Source of the DNA: Annona cherimola
Taxonomy: Eukaryota; Streptophyta; Magnoliopsida; Magnoliales; Annonaceae
Reading direction: 5' to 3'
NCBI GenBank assembly: GCA_030490835.1
Contig: CM059974.1
Coordinates: 8,997,501 to 9,061,500, forward strand
DNA length: 64,000 nt
The notes under the pieces are model-generated. The model searched no databases. It saw only the letters and a list, made by a program, of their open reading frames with translations, and was not told where the DNA came from. The position numbers were made by a program, and so were the translations under genes. Position 1 is the stretch's first letter; every line of letters starts with the position of its first letter. This document shows positions 46,840 to 59,234 of the stretch, piece by piece.

Positions 46840-47090
46840 ATTATTTTTATTAACTTATTAATCTAGTTATATTTAATCTATAAATCAAATTTTATCATTT
46901 TTAGGGATGTGTATATATTTATTTTTTAGTTTTAAATACAGAGGTATCTAAGTCATTATAAATTAGATTAACATGACTTAGATATCCCTGTATTTAAAAA
47001 TCAAAAATAAATATATACATATATCTAAAAATGGTAAATTTTGATTATAGAATAAACATTTCTAAATTAACATATTTATAAAAATATTTT
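46840..47090. mobile_element. Family P hairpin MITE (unit 1)
   Basis: Clear palindrome: 'ttaaatacagaggtatctaa' on the left mirrors 'gacttagatatccctgtatt' on the right, flanked by the family P arms. The counterpart at about 56,262-56,512 differs at several positions. Confidence 0.6.
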
Positions 47091-47884
47091 CAAAAAAAAG
47101 ATATTTGTACCGGTTGAAAATCGCCAAATTTCCAAACGGTCTGAAAAGATCATTTTACAGGCAAGAATGTCCGAGTCGCCACCAACTACCCTAAGACAGG
47201 TGCTCGGCACATTTCAATTTTTCAGCTGACAAAATGATTATATTATTTTAATGGCTATGTTTCTATTATCGACAGTGTAAAAAACTGAATGGTAGATTAA
47301 ACCGTTTTATACTTGGTTCAGATCTAACTCCGATTGGTATTCAAACCATGATATCACCATCAATATTATGATGTAATAAATATTTTGAAAATAGAATTAA
47401 TTATGCAATTATGATATAAATAATTATAAAGTATCTATAATTCATATTTATTTTGATTAAAATATTGATTGTATTATTAATAATTATGCGTAGCTTACAA
47501 AATAAATATCGGCAAAATATTAACTCCATCACATTATAAATTACAAACATGTTATAAGGTCAGGAGGTTAAATAAGTTAGACAATCGAGTTAATTCGTTA
47601 GATAAGCTCAACCAGTAAACAACTCACTTATTTAATTGATTAAATAATTCATAAAAATGCATTGGCATGTTAGAGAATTTATACTATTTTTTAATTATAT
47701 TACGTGAGAAAAGAATTTGAACTGTAGATTACACAAAATGAATTTCCATCAGTTAGGTTACGACTTAACAAGTTGACTAAACTTGGTAACATCCCAAAAG
47801 AAGGGCTTAACCGAACCTTCTTGAAATTGATTCATGATTGAACCGGACCAATCGGCGTTGTTACATCACATTTATGTTATATTA

Positions 47885-49053
47885 TAGGGATAATTACTCT
47901 TATACCTATAATAAATACACAATTTCTCTTATACCCACAATATTTCATAAATTTTCTTTTATACCTATAACATTTACCCTAAATTCTTCTCATACTCACG
48001 CGGTTAAAACTAGGAGTGCAACTCAGGCTCATGAAACTCCGGTTCATCTCGACCCTAACCCTAACCCTATTTATAAAACATCAACCTTAACCCTAATCCT
48101 AACCCTATTTGTAAAACTTGAACCCTAACCCTATTTTTAAAAATAGAGTTCAGGTTGAGTTTCGGGTTTGAATTTATGTTGATGAATTTACATTTTACTT
48201 AAAAGTGATAAGTTTAGAATTTCATATGAGTAAATAATAATAACAAATCATGTAGGGAAACATAATAATATACAATCAAACTACATATTTTTTAAAAAAT
48301 AGTAATATAAAGAATATTTCTAGAAACAATTTAACATCAAAACTAAGATAAAGAAAAAAATTAATAAGTGTAAAAATGAATGATAGAAATAAAAGATAAA
48401 TATAAATGAAATAATATACTTTATTTACAATAAAATTACAATATGCCAAATATGTATTCAAAAATAGATATAATGACTAAAATGTGAAGAATATAAAGAA
48501 ATATTGTTTAAATAGTATGTATATAATATATTTTATAATAAATATAAAATGAGAAATCGGGCTCGGGTTTGGGTTCCCCTATCATATTTACAAATCGGGT
48601 TTCTCGGGTTTGCGTTTTTTGGGCTATGAAAAATCAAGTTTCAACACTGTTCAAAATCTAATTTGGCGGGCCGGGTTCGGGCTCAACCCGGCCCAAGTTG
48701 CACCCTAGTTAAAATCATCATTATCTATCGCATTGAAAAGATAATTTTGCCCTTTTTAATTATTTCCAATTAAAATAAATCAACCTTAATATGACTTTCA
48801 AGTTATTTAATATTTTGTATTAATGATTTACTACCATCAATTAAGTCATGTTAAGGTTAAATTATCTCATTTAAATAATTTTAAATGGGAAAAATAGTCT
48901 TTTCAATGGGTAGATAACGGTAGTTTTAACAACATGAGTATGAGAGAAATTTATAGTGAAATGTTACAGGTACAAAAAGGAATTTACGAAATGTTGTGGG
49001 TATAATAGTAATTATGTGTATTTGTTATGGGTATAAGAGGAATTATTCCTTTA
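47885..49053. mobile_element. Foldback hAT-like element hosting a nested hAT (unit 1)
   Basis: Starts TAGGGATAATTACTCTTATACC-like and ends GGTATAAGAGGAATTATTCCTTTA-like, with arms inverted over more than 100 bp. It is flanked by a perfect 8-bp duplication TTATATTA (47,877-47,884 and 49,054-49,061). The left arm is interrupted by the hAT at 48,011-48,707. The counterpart is at 57,311-58,490. Confidence 0.75.
48011..48707. mobile_element. hAT-type element nested in the foldback (unit 1)
   Basis: Begins TAGGAGTGCAACT and ends AGTTGCACCCTA. The 8-bp flanks are GTTAAAAC (48,003-48,010) and GTTAAAAT (48,708-48,715), one mismatch. Subterminal regions are rich in gggtt and aaccc words, like the element at 13,986. 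The counterpart is 57,439-58,144. Confidence 0.78.
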
Positions 49054-49379
49054 TTATATTAATCACCTTTCGTTATCAAAAATATATATATTATTCACTT
49101 TTACATTTGTTAGTTTTATTTTTATCTTATTTTGAAACAATAAATTTTTAAGAAATATATTATATTACTTTATTTTTCATGAATTTTTGAGCTAAATTTT
49201 CATACATTTGATTAGATAGTGTACTGTAAATTGCGGCAAAGCCTAAGGTTCACGAATTGCACCCCTTTAAAGAGGCAGAAGCCTGAAATGGTCACATGCT
49301 TTGGGACAGCATGGCCGTCGATCTCGGATCTTATTTGACCATTGAGACATTAGTCCAAGGCTGCAGCACAAAATTCGCT

Positions 49380-49500
49380 CGGGGTTGCCTGATCTAGATT
49401 ACATTATTGCAATTTGCAATCTCCATGGGATTGAACCGCGGCCAGTTCATACCCAGATGCTCGGATAATCACTAATCAAGATACTGGTCGGTGGACAGTA
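49380..49500 (-). mobile_element. tRNA-derived SINE-like fragment (unit 1)
   Basis: On the minus strand 'gcggttcaatcccatgg' resembles a polymerase III B box, preceded by a sequence that could hold an A box. No tail or target duplication was established. The identical counterpart is at about 58,817-58,937. Confidence 0.3.
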
Positions 49501-49538
49501 ATTAGGTGTGCCGCTAGACTACTGTATCATTCCTCAGT

Positions 49539-49545
49539 ATAAATC
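49539..49545 (+). promoter_or_regulatory. Possible TATA box of the truncated C2H2 copy
   Basis: TATAAAT lies about 250 bp upstream of the ATG at 49,798, and the same sequence precedes the complete gene (58,976-58,982). It shows that the truncated copy kept its upstream region. Transcription start was not determined. Confidence 0.35.
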
Positions 49546-49797
49546 CTGGTAACTAGATTAGAGCTTGATAAAGCTCTCTGCTCACCTGCAAAAGCAATGC
49601 AATTACCCAAAAATCCGAGCTCCACTTAAACTAGTCGCATTCTCTTCCAGATACACCTTCAACGTTGCATTTTCATCTTTTTACTTTTACTAACTGGAAA
49701 AAAAAAAAAATTCAAATGCTGTCTCCCAGAAAATAGAAATACCCACATTCGTTTCCTTCAAGAAGCCGTCCTCCAGCCTCTTCTCTATCCTCTTCCA

Positions 49798-50433
49798 ATG
49801 GCAGTCCCTCCCATGGCAGAAACCAGTCACCACCCAAGAAGACTGCCCAAGAAAAACCACCGAGAATCAACGCGAGACCCTCCCACAACAGACCCAAGGA
49901 AGCTCCCAAAGAAAAACCAGCAAAAGCAGAACGTTCCTCCTGCAAAAACAGAGAAACCGCCTTCATGGGGCGTTGTCAGGAGTCTCATCACTTGCAAAGA
50001 CCTCCAGGAAATAGACCCCCTCGAGCAAAAGAGCATGAAGAAGTGCAGAAAGATGGGGTGCTCTGTTTCTCTCTGTAGCCTGAGGGAGCACACGCGGGTC
50101 ATGCACCGGGCGGAAGCCTCCCCTTCGCCGCCTCTTCCTGCATGCAATGCTGGAAACTCTTCTTCAAGGAGGATTTCTTTGAAAACTCCTTTGAATGAGG
50201 TTAATGGAGCTTTCTCTTCTTCAAATTCGACCGGTTCTTCTTCTGTTGGTGGGTCTTTTAGAGGAATGCACTTAAGGAGGCTCTCAGGATGTTACGAGTG
50301 CCATATGGTTGTGGATCCAATCAATGGAGTTTCAAGAGTTACTTCTACTGTATGTGTTTGTCCTGACTGTGGAGAGGTTTTCGCTAAGGCTGAGAGTTTG
50401 GAAGTTCATCAGTCTGTCAGACATGCAGGTTAG
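49798..50433 (+). pseudogene. Truncated C2H2-like zinc-finger gene (exon 1 only)
   Basis: Identical in protein sequence to exon 1 of the complete gene at 59,235. The donor at 50,428|50,429 (GCAG|GTTAG) and about 820 bp of intron are retained, but the duplication junction at 51,247 replaces exon 2 with the 3' half of tRNA-Ala. Reading through the donor gives a stop two codons later, so an unspliced transcript would encode 211 aa ending HAG. That product contains the C2H2 finger (C188-x2-C191-x12-H204-x4-H209) but none of the conserved C-terminal domain. The upstream region is fully duplicated, so it may be transcribed. Confidence 0.9.
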
Positions 50434-51246
50434 ATGCAGTCCTCTACGCATTCCCTGCTGACTTTATTTAGATATTGAAAGTTATTTTCTTTTTCTTTTT
50501 CATTTCCTTCTCGATGCATTTCTTTACTGTGATTTTGTGCATTTTTTTGTGTGGTTTCGGGAAGCCGATTTTTATCAAGGTTCTAGTAAAATTTTGTTTG
50601 GAGCAGAGAATCATGCTGTGGTCAGCTCTTTTCTGTTTCTTTATTTTTGTCGGCCATGTGAAATTTGATGGGTCTTCTTCTCTACTGAGTTGGATTAATA
50701 CGCAAGATCTCATGTTGTGTTAATTAGTAGTCTCTTTGTTTTTTCCTTAAGTTTTTGTGCTCTCTCATCTGGTGTTTATGTGTGCTGGCTTCTTGTATTC
50801 TAGACTTTTTTCTGATCCAATAGAGATTTAGGTTGGTAGTCAGTGCCCACCGTCAAATCAGCAAGAATGCGGCACCCATTACCCGAACTCACAAAGGAAA
50901 AAGGAAAAACTCCGCTACAAAGATGTGGCTCAAAAGGCAAGTCAATCCACCAAACAAGATGGCAACATGCTATCTGTAGCTAGTCAATGCTACAGAACAA
51001 GATGATAACTTGTTATTGTAGTTTTTCTCACCATTACCCTTATGAAATCCCTAAAATGTGTTTGTTATGTAGGCAATGACATCGTCATGTACACCACAGT
51101 CATCTGAGTCAAATGTTATTCATGTCTGCTTGTTAAATGATAAATCCAAATGCCGTATTGAGTCCTATCCCTGGATGGGTGTTTTATTTGAGAGAAAATT
51201 AGATCCAATTGCCATCTGTTGTATGCAACATTGGTTATTTCATCAC

Positions 51247-51287
51247 TTGCATGCGAGAGGTACAGGGTTCGATCCCCTGCATCTCCA
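51247..51287 (+). pseudogene. 3' half of tRNA-Ala at the duplication junction
   Basis: Corresponds to 41,833-41,873 of the complete tRNA: TTG of the anticodon loop (shared microhomology), the last anticodon base, the 3' anticodon-stem strand, T arm and acceptor 3' strand. The B box (GGTTCGATCCC) is intact; the A box and D arm are absent. It cannot fold into a tRNA. Confidence 0.95.
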
Positions 51288-52059
51288 TTGAATCTTATAT
51301 TGTATTTACTTTCCAGAGAATTTCGTTTTTATCTTCATTTTATTTACTTTCCGGAGAAATTCATTTTTAAGTTATTTACTTTCCTGAGAGTTCCGTTATT
51401 GCATTATTATTTCAGAATCCTGTTGTCCAAGGGCCGAATTCGTTGTCTGAGGGCCTTATTTTTGTTTATTTGGGGCTGTATATGCTACAAAGGTGGTGAC
51501 TGATTCCAGGCACTTGGGATGACCGCATGGGCATCAAACCCAGATAATGCCAAACCCGGCCATGGCATGATTTAGAAAAAGAATAGGACATTTGGTTTTT
51601 AACCTTTTATTCACTCAGTTCCAGCCTTCCAGGCACTTGGCATGACCACATGGACCCAAATGCCAAATGCTGCCAAACCCAGCCAATAGGCTCCAGGCAC
51701 TTGGGAATGACCACATGGACCCAAAGGCCGAATACCGCCAAACCCAGCCATGATTTTAAAAAAGACGAAGGCATTTGGTTTTTATTCACTCATAGAAAAC
51801 AACTGTAATGTATTAATATTAGATGCTTTAAATCGAGGGTCCAACGGACACGTTTGTCAGAAAATGGATTTGTTCTCCCACCCGAACTCATTATTTTTTG
51901 AACATCTATTAGCAATAGGGGCCCACCAATGGACGGTTCTGTTCCGATCATAGCAGATATTGTCGGCACGCACCGCTGTATGCATTGTCTTGTTCTCTAA
52001 CCAGATCAGATGAGAAGGCAGCTGATGCAGAGAATCGCGAAATTAGAAACACTGTGATG

Positions 52060-52300
52060 CGTTATTTAGTATTTGATAAAAACAATTTTAATAAAAAAAT
52101 TTTAGAGTAAAAAAACTTTTGAAATTGACGAAGTAATGTGACATAATATGAGTAATAATAAAGGAGTAAAAAAATAAAATTAAAATAAATAAAGATAGCT
52201 GTATGGATATTTATAAAGAAATAATTCAAATGCAGGATAGTAGAAAAATACAAACGATAAAATAAATTTTTCCTTCAAGTATGTTACAAAGTCACTTTTT
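52060..52300. mobile_element. Family Q MITE (unit 2)
   Basis: Copy of the 42,645-42,885 element; I see no differences. Confidence 0.45.
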
Positions 52301-52358
52301 ACATTAAAATGTAAAAAAATTTAAAATAAAATCATTATGAATAGTTAAAAATTTTAGG

Positions 52359-52799
52359 AGCTTTTCCTAAATATACTTACTAATTTGACCATATACGTAC
52401 TAAATTTTTAAAATCTTAGATATACCCACTATATTTGCATTTGATTCTAAAAATGTTCATTCTGTTAAAAATTCTTAATTGAATTTTTGTAAATGCTCAA
52501 AATATTAATACTATAAATAATTAAAAATGAAAAAATAAACTAGGGCTCTCCAAATTTAAAACTTATGTGTAATTAAGACATTAGTGAGTTATGACATTCG
52601 ATTTTTTCAATTTGTATAAATCCTGATAACAATATTAGTAATTTCATATATTAACTAACAACGTAACTTGTGTATTCGGTATTTTTGAGATTAACTATAA
52701 AAGTAATAGGTATATCTATAATTTTAAAAATATAATAAGTATATTTCGAATTAAAATTAAATGTAACGAGCATATTTAAAAAAGAATCAAATTTTAAAT
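52359..52799. mobile_element. Foldback MITE (unit 2)
   Basis: Copy of the 42,945-43,385 element; I see no differences. Confidence 0.45.
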
Positions 52800-55008
52800 T
52801 TTACAACAAAAAGAAAAAGCTTTAAATACGGGAATGTCAAACAAACCCCGCAGAAGCATCGTCGGCAGCCAGCTATGCGAACTGCGCGGAGGAAGTCAGT
52901 CTCCTTTTAGTAGATTCCCGCCACGAAAACCCGGGAATTAGATGCTCTCTCTCGCCTCTTTTCAACTTTTGGTTATAAATGCTCCCTCGGTCTCAACCCC
53001 CCCTGCGGTCTTTTTTAACTTTTCAGGCTCACTGACCACATCGCACAGTAACTTTTCAGCATTTCATACTCTGACAGAGCATGCACCTCATGCTCGGAAC
53101 CCAGGCCTTGCATTGCATGCGACGCTTGCCTCTGCTCATATGTTACTGGATAGTTTGTTTGAGGCAGGCCGTCAGAAGAGATTGGTCGAAGTCGAACTGT
53201 CCTGCAAAAGGACTGTCAGTCAACCCATTGTGTGTTAAAAGGGTACTATTTTTATACGCTCTATTTTTGTCCCATAATGCCAACCGTTCTTGCTGTGGAC
53301 GGATAATCAAATCTGCCTATTTTTGGGTTGTGGGATAGGTCAACTGGGACCCAATGTCTTGAACAGTTTAATTTGAATTCGTGACCGCCATGTCTTTCAA
53401 ACGGGCACGTACCAATGTTGTTGCATGTTTGCGGAATTTCCCAATATACTAAATTTTATAGTTTCGAATTTACTGGCATTAAAATCATGTTATAAACACG
53501 ATCGTCCAAATCGAGAACTAAATGCACCGTTTTATACTTGTATGCCCTAATTATCTTGGGTTCAATAAACCTGAGGCTTGTTTAGACAGGCCAGACCAGA
53601 CTGATGCAGCACTTATGCGAAGGATATAGATTATAATGTTATTAATGGTAATATAAAATACATAAATATAACAAACGTGAAGGGGTAATGATCATGAAAA
53701 TACATTGTCCACGCCAACTTTTCATCTTTAGTTATATCATTTTTTTTTATTGGATTAGCTATATCATTTTACAGTCCAACATTTACGAACATCTGCAGGT
53801 TGGGAATGTTAGCCATGCATGAAACTCTGCTACGAGTAAATTAAACCAATGGAAGACATTTAATGTTTACTTTCTTTATTTAAAGTGGATGCAAGCAAAC
53901 AGGATTCAAAACTCAAGAGAAGCGCGGTTCTCTGTTTACCTGAAATTTTTTATTAAAAAAAAAAAAGGAAAAGAAAAAAAGGCCCGAGAATTTTATATTT
54001 TCCACCATAAGATGTTGCAGGGATATTTATAGACAAAAAGCATCAAGCGCATTTTAGCCTCCATCCGAGTATTTGATTTGGGTTCGCCGGTTATTTAATT
54101 CCGATGGATTCTCTTACAGATTACCATATGAATGACTTCACAGACTTGTTGTGGATTTATGTGCGAGAGGAAGATAGTCTTGTCTTGCCCATGGAGATTC
54201 TGGTTAGAAAGTTTCATTGGAAATCGATCCTTCTGATTAATGTGTATATGTGCAGCTAGGACATGTGTACACTATCTAGTAAATACTGATTTAATTGAGT
54301 TAAGATCCTACGCTCTCGGGTGCATTAAACTTTAGGACATAGGATAGTAATATTTCATATCAGTTTCTTACTTTTAAAAAAAATTTCACAAAATTTTTTA
54401 TATATTTTGTGCATCTTATCAAACATTCCAAAAGCTTTCTTTGACTATGCTATCCTACCAATGTCTCATCTGTTAATAGTAGTTTCGAATTACTTCTTGG
54501 TGTGATTTCGAATAAAAATATTTAATTTGACTATAATAATTCATTTAAACAATGTAAACTATGTAAATTATTCATTTAAAAATTAGATAGGTATATTTAT
54601 TTTTAAATTGTCAAGAATAACACAATAAAATTCATACAGCTGATCCCACCTAAGTGAAAAATAACTTATAATGATGATGATAATTTAAATTTTGCAAATA
54701 TACACAGTATGACAATGCAATAATAGCATCATAATGATATTGATATATTTACAATTATAGTCAAATTATATAAAGATTATTTGTTATTTTGAAACTAGAT
54801 AGGTATAGTTGTAATTATTATCAAACTATGTAAATATATTTACAATTATCCTTGTTTCTTTTAATAGAACTTCCTAAGCTATTTTCTATATAAGAGTTTG
54901 TTCCTACTAACCAAAGGTTTTAAGAAGCAGTGGCAAAATTGTGCTTTAGGCTATTAGGTTGTGGCGGTTGATCACTTCATGCGAGTCCAAAAATATGCTA
55001 TTAATTTT

Positions 55009-55244
55009 TGTGTTTTTTACAAAAATTTTAATTTAATTATAAACTAAATTTTATCATTCTTGAAAATATATATTTGTTGGATTTTTAAACACGAGGGCTT
55101 TTAGTGATTTCAAACTATTTTTAAATTACTAAAACACACATGTTTTAAAATTCAAAAAAGGTAAAACTTAGTTTATAAATTAAATACATTTAAATTAATA
55201 GGTAAACAAAAAACTAAAGAACAAAAAAAATATTTTTCGACTGA
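55009..55244. mobile_element. Family P hairpin MITE (unit 2)
   Basis: Copy of 45,595-45,830 with a C-to-T difference in 'gaaaatatatattt'. Confidence 0.55.
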
Positions 55245-56261
55245 GCACAAATGATCATGCCCCTTAGATTGTATGGTCATGTAATACCTAAAACATTAGT
55301 TGTATGTTGGTTAAGCTGGTTTCACTCCTATGCTATGCTAGAGAAGAGATGCTCCACTAATATTTGGATAATTAGACATGTGAATTAACTCTGAATAAGG
55401 ATAAAAGATATAGACCATGTGCTAACAATTAATCGCATAATGTTAAAAATAAAATAAATAATGATAAAATTAGGTCTGACGTTATCAAGAAAATATGTGT
55501 AATGAATAAAAATAATGCTGAGTATAGTAGTCAGGATAAGTACGTATAATATTTATTTTGATTAAAAAATGCATCTCCATCTATATCACAACCCATAATT
55601 ACTAAAGCAGCTAAATTTAAAAATGGGCTCGCAGGCCTAGCTCACCTCCATCCATCCAAGGGGTGGAATCTACATTGTTAAAAATTTGCAGTTCTAACAA
55701 AAAATATTTTTTAAAACAAGTTACATGTAAAAAGCAGGCAAGATGCCCATGAAATGATGTCCTCTTCATAATGCGAATGCATTCCAAAAGAGCTGAAGTT
55801 CCCCATGTGGGGATGGCTCCATTCATTAGCAACTGTATAATAATCATGAAGTCTTTCGTAATGAGTGCATATTAAATGAGCTGATGACAAAATGGCACAT
55901 GTCACAAGACTCCCTTCTTCCCAAAGAGCCCTATTAATGCTCACGTCAACTTGCCTTAATATTGCAGATTTGAGACACGGTTTACAAAACGGCAATGGCA
56001 GGACTCGATTAGCTGTCGCCTACTCTTTCATTTCTGAACTTGAATAACCAACCAGTTGCAACTAATCCATCCCAACATGCTCGGACGGCACATTTCAATT
56101 TTTTTTTTCCTTTTTCTTTTTTTTTTTTAAGTGGCCAGAGTAGCACTCAATAGCAATGCATTGCAGTCAATGGGATTTGATCCCGGATGCGGAGGCAAGA
56201 AGAGTCATGATCTTCTCAAACCGGCCGGTTCAAACATCTATTTTTTTTATGAAATTATTTT

Positions 56262-56512
56262 TATTAACTTATTAATCTAGTTATATTTAATCTATAAATC
56301 AAATTTTACCATTTTTAGAGATGTGTATATATTTATTTTTTATTTTTAAATACAGAGGTATCTAAGTCATTATAAATTAGATTAACATGACTTAGATATC
56401 CCTGTATTTAAAAATCAAAAATAAATATATACATATATCTAAAAATGGTAAATTTTGATTTATAGAATAAACATTTCTAAATTAACATATTTATAAAAAT
56501 ATTTTTTAAAAA
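56262..56512. mobile_element. Family P hairpin MITE (unit 2)
   Basis: Copy of 46,840-47,090 with several substitutions (for example 'tttaccatttttagaga' against 'tttatcatttttaggga'), at the start of the most diverged part of the duplication. Confidence 0.6.
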
Positions 56513-57310
56513 AAGGTATTTGGACTGGTTGAAAATCGCCAAATTTCCAAACGGTCTGAAAAGATCATTTTACATGCAAGAATGTCCGAGTTGCCACCAA
56601 CTACCCTAAGACTGGTGCTCAGCACATTTTAATTTTTCAGCTGACAAAATGATTATATTATTTTAATGGCTATGTTTCTATTATCGACAGTGTAAAAAAC
56701 TGAATGGTAGATTAAACCGTTTTATACTTGGTTCAGTTCTAACTCCGATTGGTATTCAAACCATAATGAACCATGATATCAGCATCAATATTATGATGTA
56801 ATAGATATGTTGAAAATAGAATTAATTATGCAATTATGATATAAATAATTATAAATTATCTATAATTTCATATTTATTTTGATTAAAATATTGATTGTAT
56901 TATTAATAATTATGCGTAGCTTACAAAATAAATATCGGAAAAATATTAACTCCATCACATTATAAATTACAAACATGTTATAAGGTTAGGAGGTTAAATA
57001 AGTTAGACAATCGAGTTAATTCGTTAGATAAGCTCAACCAGTAAACAACTCACTTATTTAATTGATTAAATAATTCATAAAAATGCATTAGCATGTTAGA
57101 GAATTTATACTATTTTTTAATTATATTACGTGGGAAAAGATTTTGAACGGTAGATTACACAAAATGAATTTCCATCAGTTAGGTTACGACTTAACAAGTT
57201 GACTAAACTTGGTAACATCCCAAAAGAAGGGCTTAACTGAACCTTCTTGGAACTGATTCATAATTGAACCAGACCAATCGGCGTTGTTACGTCACATTTA
57301 TGTTATATTA

Positions 57311-58490
57311 TAGGGATAATTACTCTTATACCTATAATAAATACATATAAATTCTCTTATATCCACAATATTTCGTAAATTTTCTTTTATACCTATAACA
57401 TTTACACTAAATTTCTCTTATACCCACGCGGTTAAAACTAGGAGTGCAACTCAGGCTCATGAAACTCCGGTTCATCTCGACTTTAATCCTAACCCTATTT
57501 ATAAAACATCAACCTTAACTCTAATCCTAACCCTATTTGTAAAACCTGAACCCTAACCTTATTTTTAAAAATCTAGTTCGGGTTGAGTTTCAGGTTTGAA
57601 TTTATGTTAATGAATTTACATTTTACTTAAAAGTGATAAGTTTAGAATTTCATATGAGTAAATAATAATAACAAATCATGTAGGTAAACATAATAATATA
57701 TAATCAAATCACATATTTTTTAAAAAATAATAATATAAAGAATATTTCTATAAAAAATTTAACATCAAAACTAAGATAAAGAAAAAAATTAATAAGTGTA
57801 AAAATGAATGATAGAAATAAAAGATAAATATAAATGAAATAATATACTTTATTTACAATAAAATTACAATATGCCAAATATGTATTCAAAAATAGATATA
57901 ATAACTAAAATGTGAAGAATATAAAGAAATATTGTTTAAATAGTATGTATATAATATATTTTATAATAAATATAAAATGAGAAATCGGGCTCGGGTTCTT
58001 CGGGTTTGGGTTCTCCTATCATATTTCCAAATTCGGTTTCTCGGGTTTGCGTTTTTCGGGCTATGAAAAATCAAGTTTCGACACTGTTCAAAATCTGGTT
58101 TGGTGGGCCGGGTTCGGGCTCAACCCGGCCCAAGTTGCACCCTAGTTAAAATCATCATTATCTATCGCATTGAAAAGATAATTTTGCCCTTTTTAATTAT
58201 TTCCAATTAAAATAAATCAACCTTAATATGACTTTCAAGTTATTTAATATTTTGTATTAATGATTTACTACCATCAATTAAGTCATGTTAAGGTTAAATT
58301 ATCTCATTTAAATAATTTTAAATGGGCAAAATAGTCTTTTCAATGGGTAGATAACGGTAGTTTTAACAACATGAGTATGAGAGAAATTTATAGTGAAATG
58401 TTACAGGTACAAAAAGGAATTTACGAAATGTTGTGGGTATAATAGTAATTATGTGTATTTGTTATGGGTATAAGAGGAATTATTCCTTTA
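57311..58490. mobile_element. Foldback hAT-like element with nested hAT (unit 2)
   Basis: Flanked by TTATATTA (57,303-57,310 and 58,491-58,498). Carries the nested element 57,439-58,144, with many small differences from unit 1. Confidence 0.75.
57439..58144. mobile_element. hAT-type element nested in the foldback (unit 2)
   Basis: Same ends and flanks as 48,011-48,707 (GTTAAAAC at 57,431-57,438 and GTTAAAAT at 58,145-58,152). The one-base difference between the flanks is shared by both units, so it predates the duplication. Confidence 0.78.
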
Positions 58491-59234
58491 TTATATTAAT
58501 CACCTTTCGTTATCAAAAATATATATATTATTCACTTTTACATTTGTTAGTTTTATTTTTATCTTATTTTGAAACAGTAAATTTTTAAGAAATATATTAT
58601 ATTACTTTATTTTTCATGAATTTTTGAGCTAAATTTTCATACATTTGATTAGATAGTGTACTGTAAATTGCGGCAAAGCCTAAGGTTCACGAATTGCACC
58701 CCTTTAAAGAGGCAGAAGCCTGAAATGGTCACATGCTTTGGGACAGCATGGCCGTCGATCTCGGATCTTATTTGACCATTGAGACATTAGTCCAAGGCTG
58801 CAGCACAAAATTCGCTCGGGGTTGCCTGATCTAGATTACATTATTGCAATTTGCAATCTCCATGGGATTGAACCGCGGCCAGTTCATACCCAGATGCTCG
58901 GATAATCACTAATCAAGATACTGGTCGGTGGACAGTAATTAGGTGTGCCGCTAGACTACTGTATCATTCCTCAGTATAAATCCTGGTAACTAGATTAGAG
59001 CTTGATAAAGCTCTCTGCTCACCTGCAAAAGCAATGCAATTACCCAAAAATCCGAGCTCCACTTAAACTAGTCGCATTCTCTTCCAGATACACCTTCAAC
59101 GTTGCATTTTCATCTTTTTACTTTTACTAACTGGAAAAAAAAAAAAATTCAAATGCTGTCTCCCAGAAAATAGAAATACCCACATTCGTTTCCTTCAAGA
59201 AGCCGTCCTCCAGCCTCTTCTCTATCCTCTTCCA

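Larger units (their letters stand above)
41833..51246. repeat. Tandem duplication, unit 1 (9,414 bp)
   Basis: Direct repeat of 51,247-60,683. It starts within the tRNA-Ala anticodon loop and ends in the intron of the C2H2 gene copy. Positions up to about 46,138 align with unit 2 at a constant offset of 9,414; after indels the offset is 9,437 in the zinc-finger gene. Besides the features listed separately, 43,390-46,700 holds only short open frames without recognisable homology (for example 43,528-43,824 on the plus strand and 46,310-46,594 on the minus strand). Confidence 0.97.

Noticed and set aside
48052..48135. Telomere-like (CCCTAA)n words in the hAT element
   Set aside because: Only a few interrupted copies occur, with a 6-bp period unlike the usual plant CCCTAAA repeat. 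They lie within the aaccc-rich subterminal region of a hAT element and are degraded in unit 2, so this is transposon sequence and not an interstitial telomere.
49712..50147. Minus-strand open frames opposite the zinc-finger exon (and the copies near 59,149-59,584)
   Set aside because: They are antisense shadows of the proline-rich exon 1 coding sequence.
51219..51503. 94-codon frame across the duplication junction
   Set aside because: A chance frame created by the intron/tRNA fusion. Most of it is the tRNA 3' half and its flank, and it appears in part near 41,874 as well.
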